From Candidatus Thiodiazotropha sp. LNASS1 (GTDB lineage Bacteria > Pseudomonadota > Gammaproteobacteria > Chromatiales > Chromatiaceae), in the NCBI RefSeq assembly GCF_964212655.1, contig NZ_OZ156465.1, positions 3,534,001 through 3,598,000 of the forward strand: a stretch of 64,000 nt of DNA, read 5' to 3'. Below the pieces are notes generated by a model. It was not told where the DNA came from, did no database searches, and worked only from the letters and a program-made list of their open reading frames with translations. Position numbers and translations under genes: made by a program. Numbering within the stretch: the stretch's first letter is position 1; every line of letters starts with the position of its first letter. Of the stretch, positions 63,744 to 64,000 are shown one piece after another.

Positions 63744-64000
63744 ATGAAAGCGATAATTGGCATTGATGTGAGTAAAAATAAGCTGGATTGTCTGTGGTTA
63801 CGCAGTATCGAACCACGCAAGGTCAAGTCGAAGGTCTTTCCTAATACACCAGCCGGCCATGACCACCTACTCGATTGGTCACAAAAACAGACTGGTCAGC
63901 CACTGAGTGGGTTACGCTTTGTCATGGAGGCGACTGGCATCTACCACGAGCGTCTAGCCTACGGTCTGCATGAGCAAGGTGGTGAAGTCGCGGTGCTTAA
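63744..64000 (+). mobile_element. IS110-family transposase, 5' part (continues past the window)
   Basis: The first 85 codons of an IS110-type recombinase are present (MKAIIGIDVSKNKLDCLWLR at the start), open to the window end. The DEDD catalytic fold shows the first Asp in GIDVSKNKLD and the Glu in FVMEATGIYHERL. IS110 enzymes excise and insert through a circular intermediate guided by a bridge RNA. GTGAAGAGA lies before the ATG. Completeness of the element cannot be judged here. Confidence 0.9.

Overview
The window reads as a chromosomal stretch of a free-living or symbiotic gammaproteobacterium. Evidence: a DsrC/TusE-family sulfur-relay protein, polyhydroxybutyrate genes phaA and phaB, a B12-independent methionine synthase with divergent metR, an IscR-like operator before suf, many c-di-GMP and chemosensory proteins, and REP-like palindromes. 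A sulfur-oxidising lineage such as Sedimenticola or Thiodiazotropha would fit, but that placement is inference. I found no rRNA, tRNA or CRISPR array.

Layout. 0-9 kb: DsrC-like protein, a HAD phosphatase of the mannosyl-3-phosphoglycerate type, a two-gene RND efflux system, then phaB and phaA. 9-18 kb: a broken DcaP-like porin gene, a DRE-TIM aldolase, an HDOD protein, a GGDEF-GGDEF-EAL protein with a damaged EAL site, and an HBM-HAMP receptor with no output domain. 17.6-26.5 kb: a fused TRAP permease with a universal stress protein, metE/metR, bacteriohemerythrin and L-serine dehydratase. 26.6-31.7 kb: a suf operon in the order sufB-C-D-T-A-E behind an IscR-like operator, without sufS. 31.8-41.4 kb: two CZB chemoreceptors, a free-standing Aer-type PAS protein beside its chemoreceptor, a PAS relic with an in-frame amber stop, a histidine kinase with an NtrC-type regulator, and two small proteins. 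41.7-50.4 kb: a ThiF-like protein coupled to a FeeM/exosortase-type N-acyltransferase, a diguanylate cyclase, an FtsX-type ABC exporter and a lipoprotein/DUF6116 pair.

51-53 kb holds what I consider the most interesting unit: a Cyc2-like fused cytochrome-porin followed by a periplasmic dihaem cytochrome c and a strong terminator. This is a candidate outer-membrane electron-uptake module. 53-58.5 kb: PEGA-SHOCT lipoprotein, a secreted unknown, DNA polymerase IV, a DUF429 protein and a double-receiver diguanylate cyclase. 59-63 kb: a TonB-dependent receptor followed by exbB-exbD-tonB. The window ends in REP-like palindromes and the 5' part of an IS110-family element, with a structured leader that may encode a bridge RNA.

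Starts were moved from the longest open frame where a ribosome-binding site or family alignment favoured an internal codon. All family assignments come from reading motifs by eye, with no database search.
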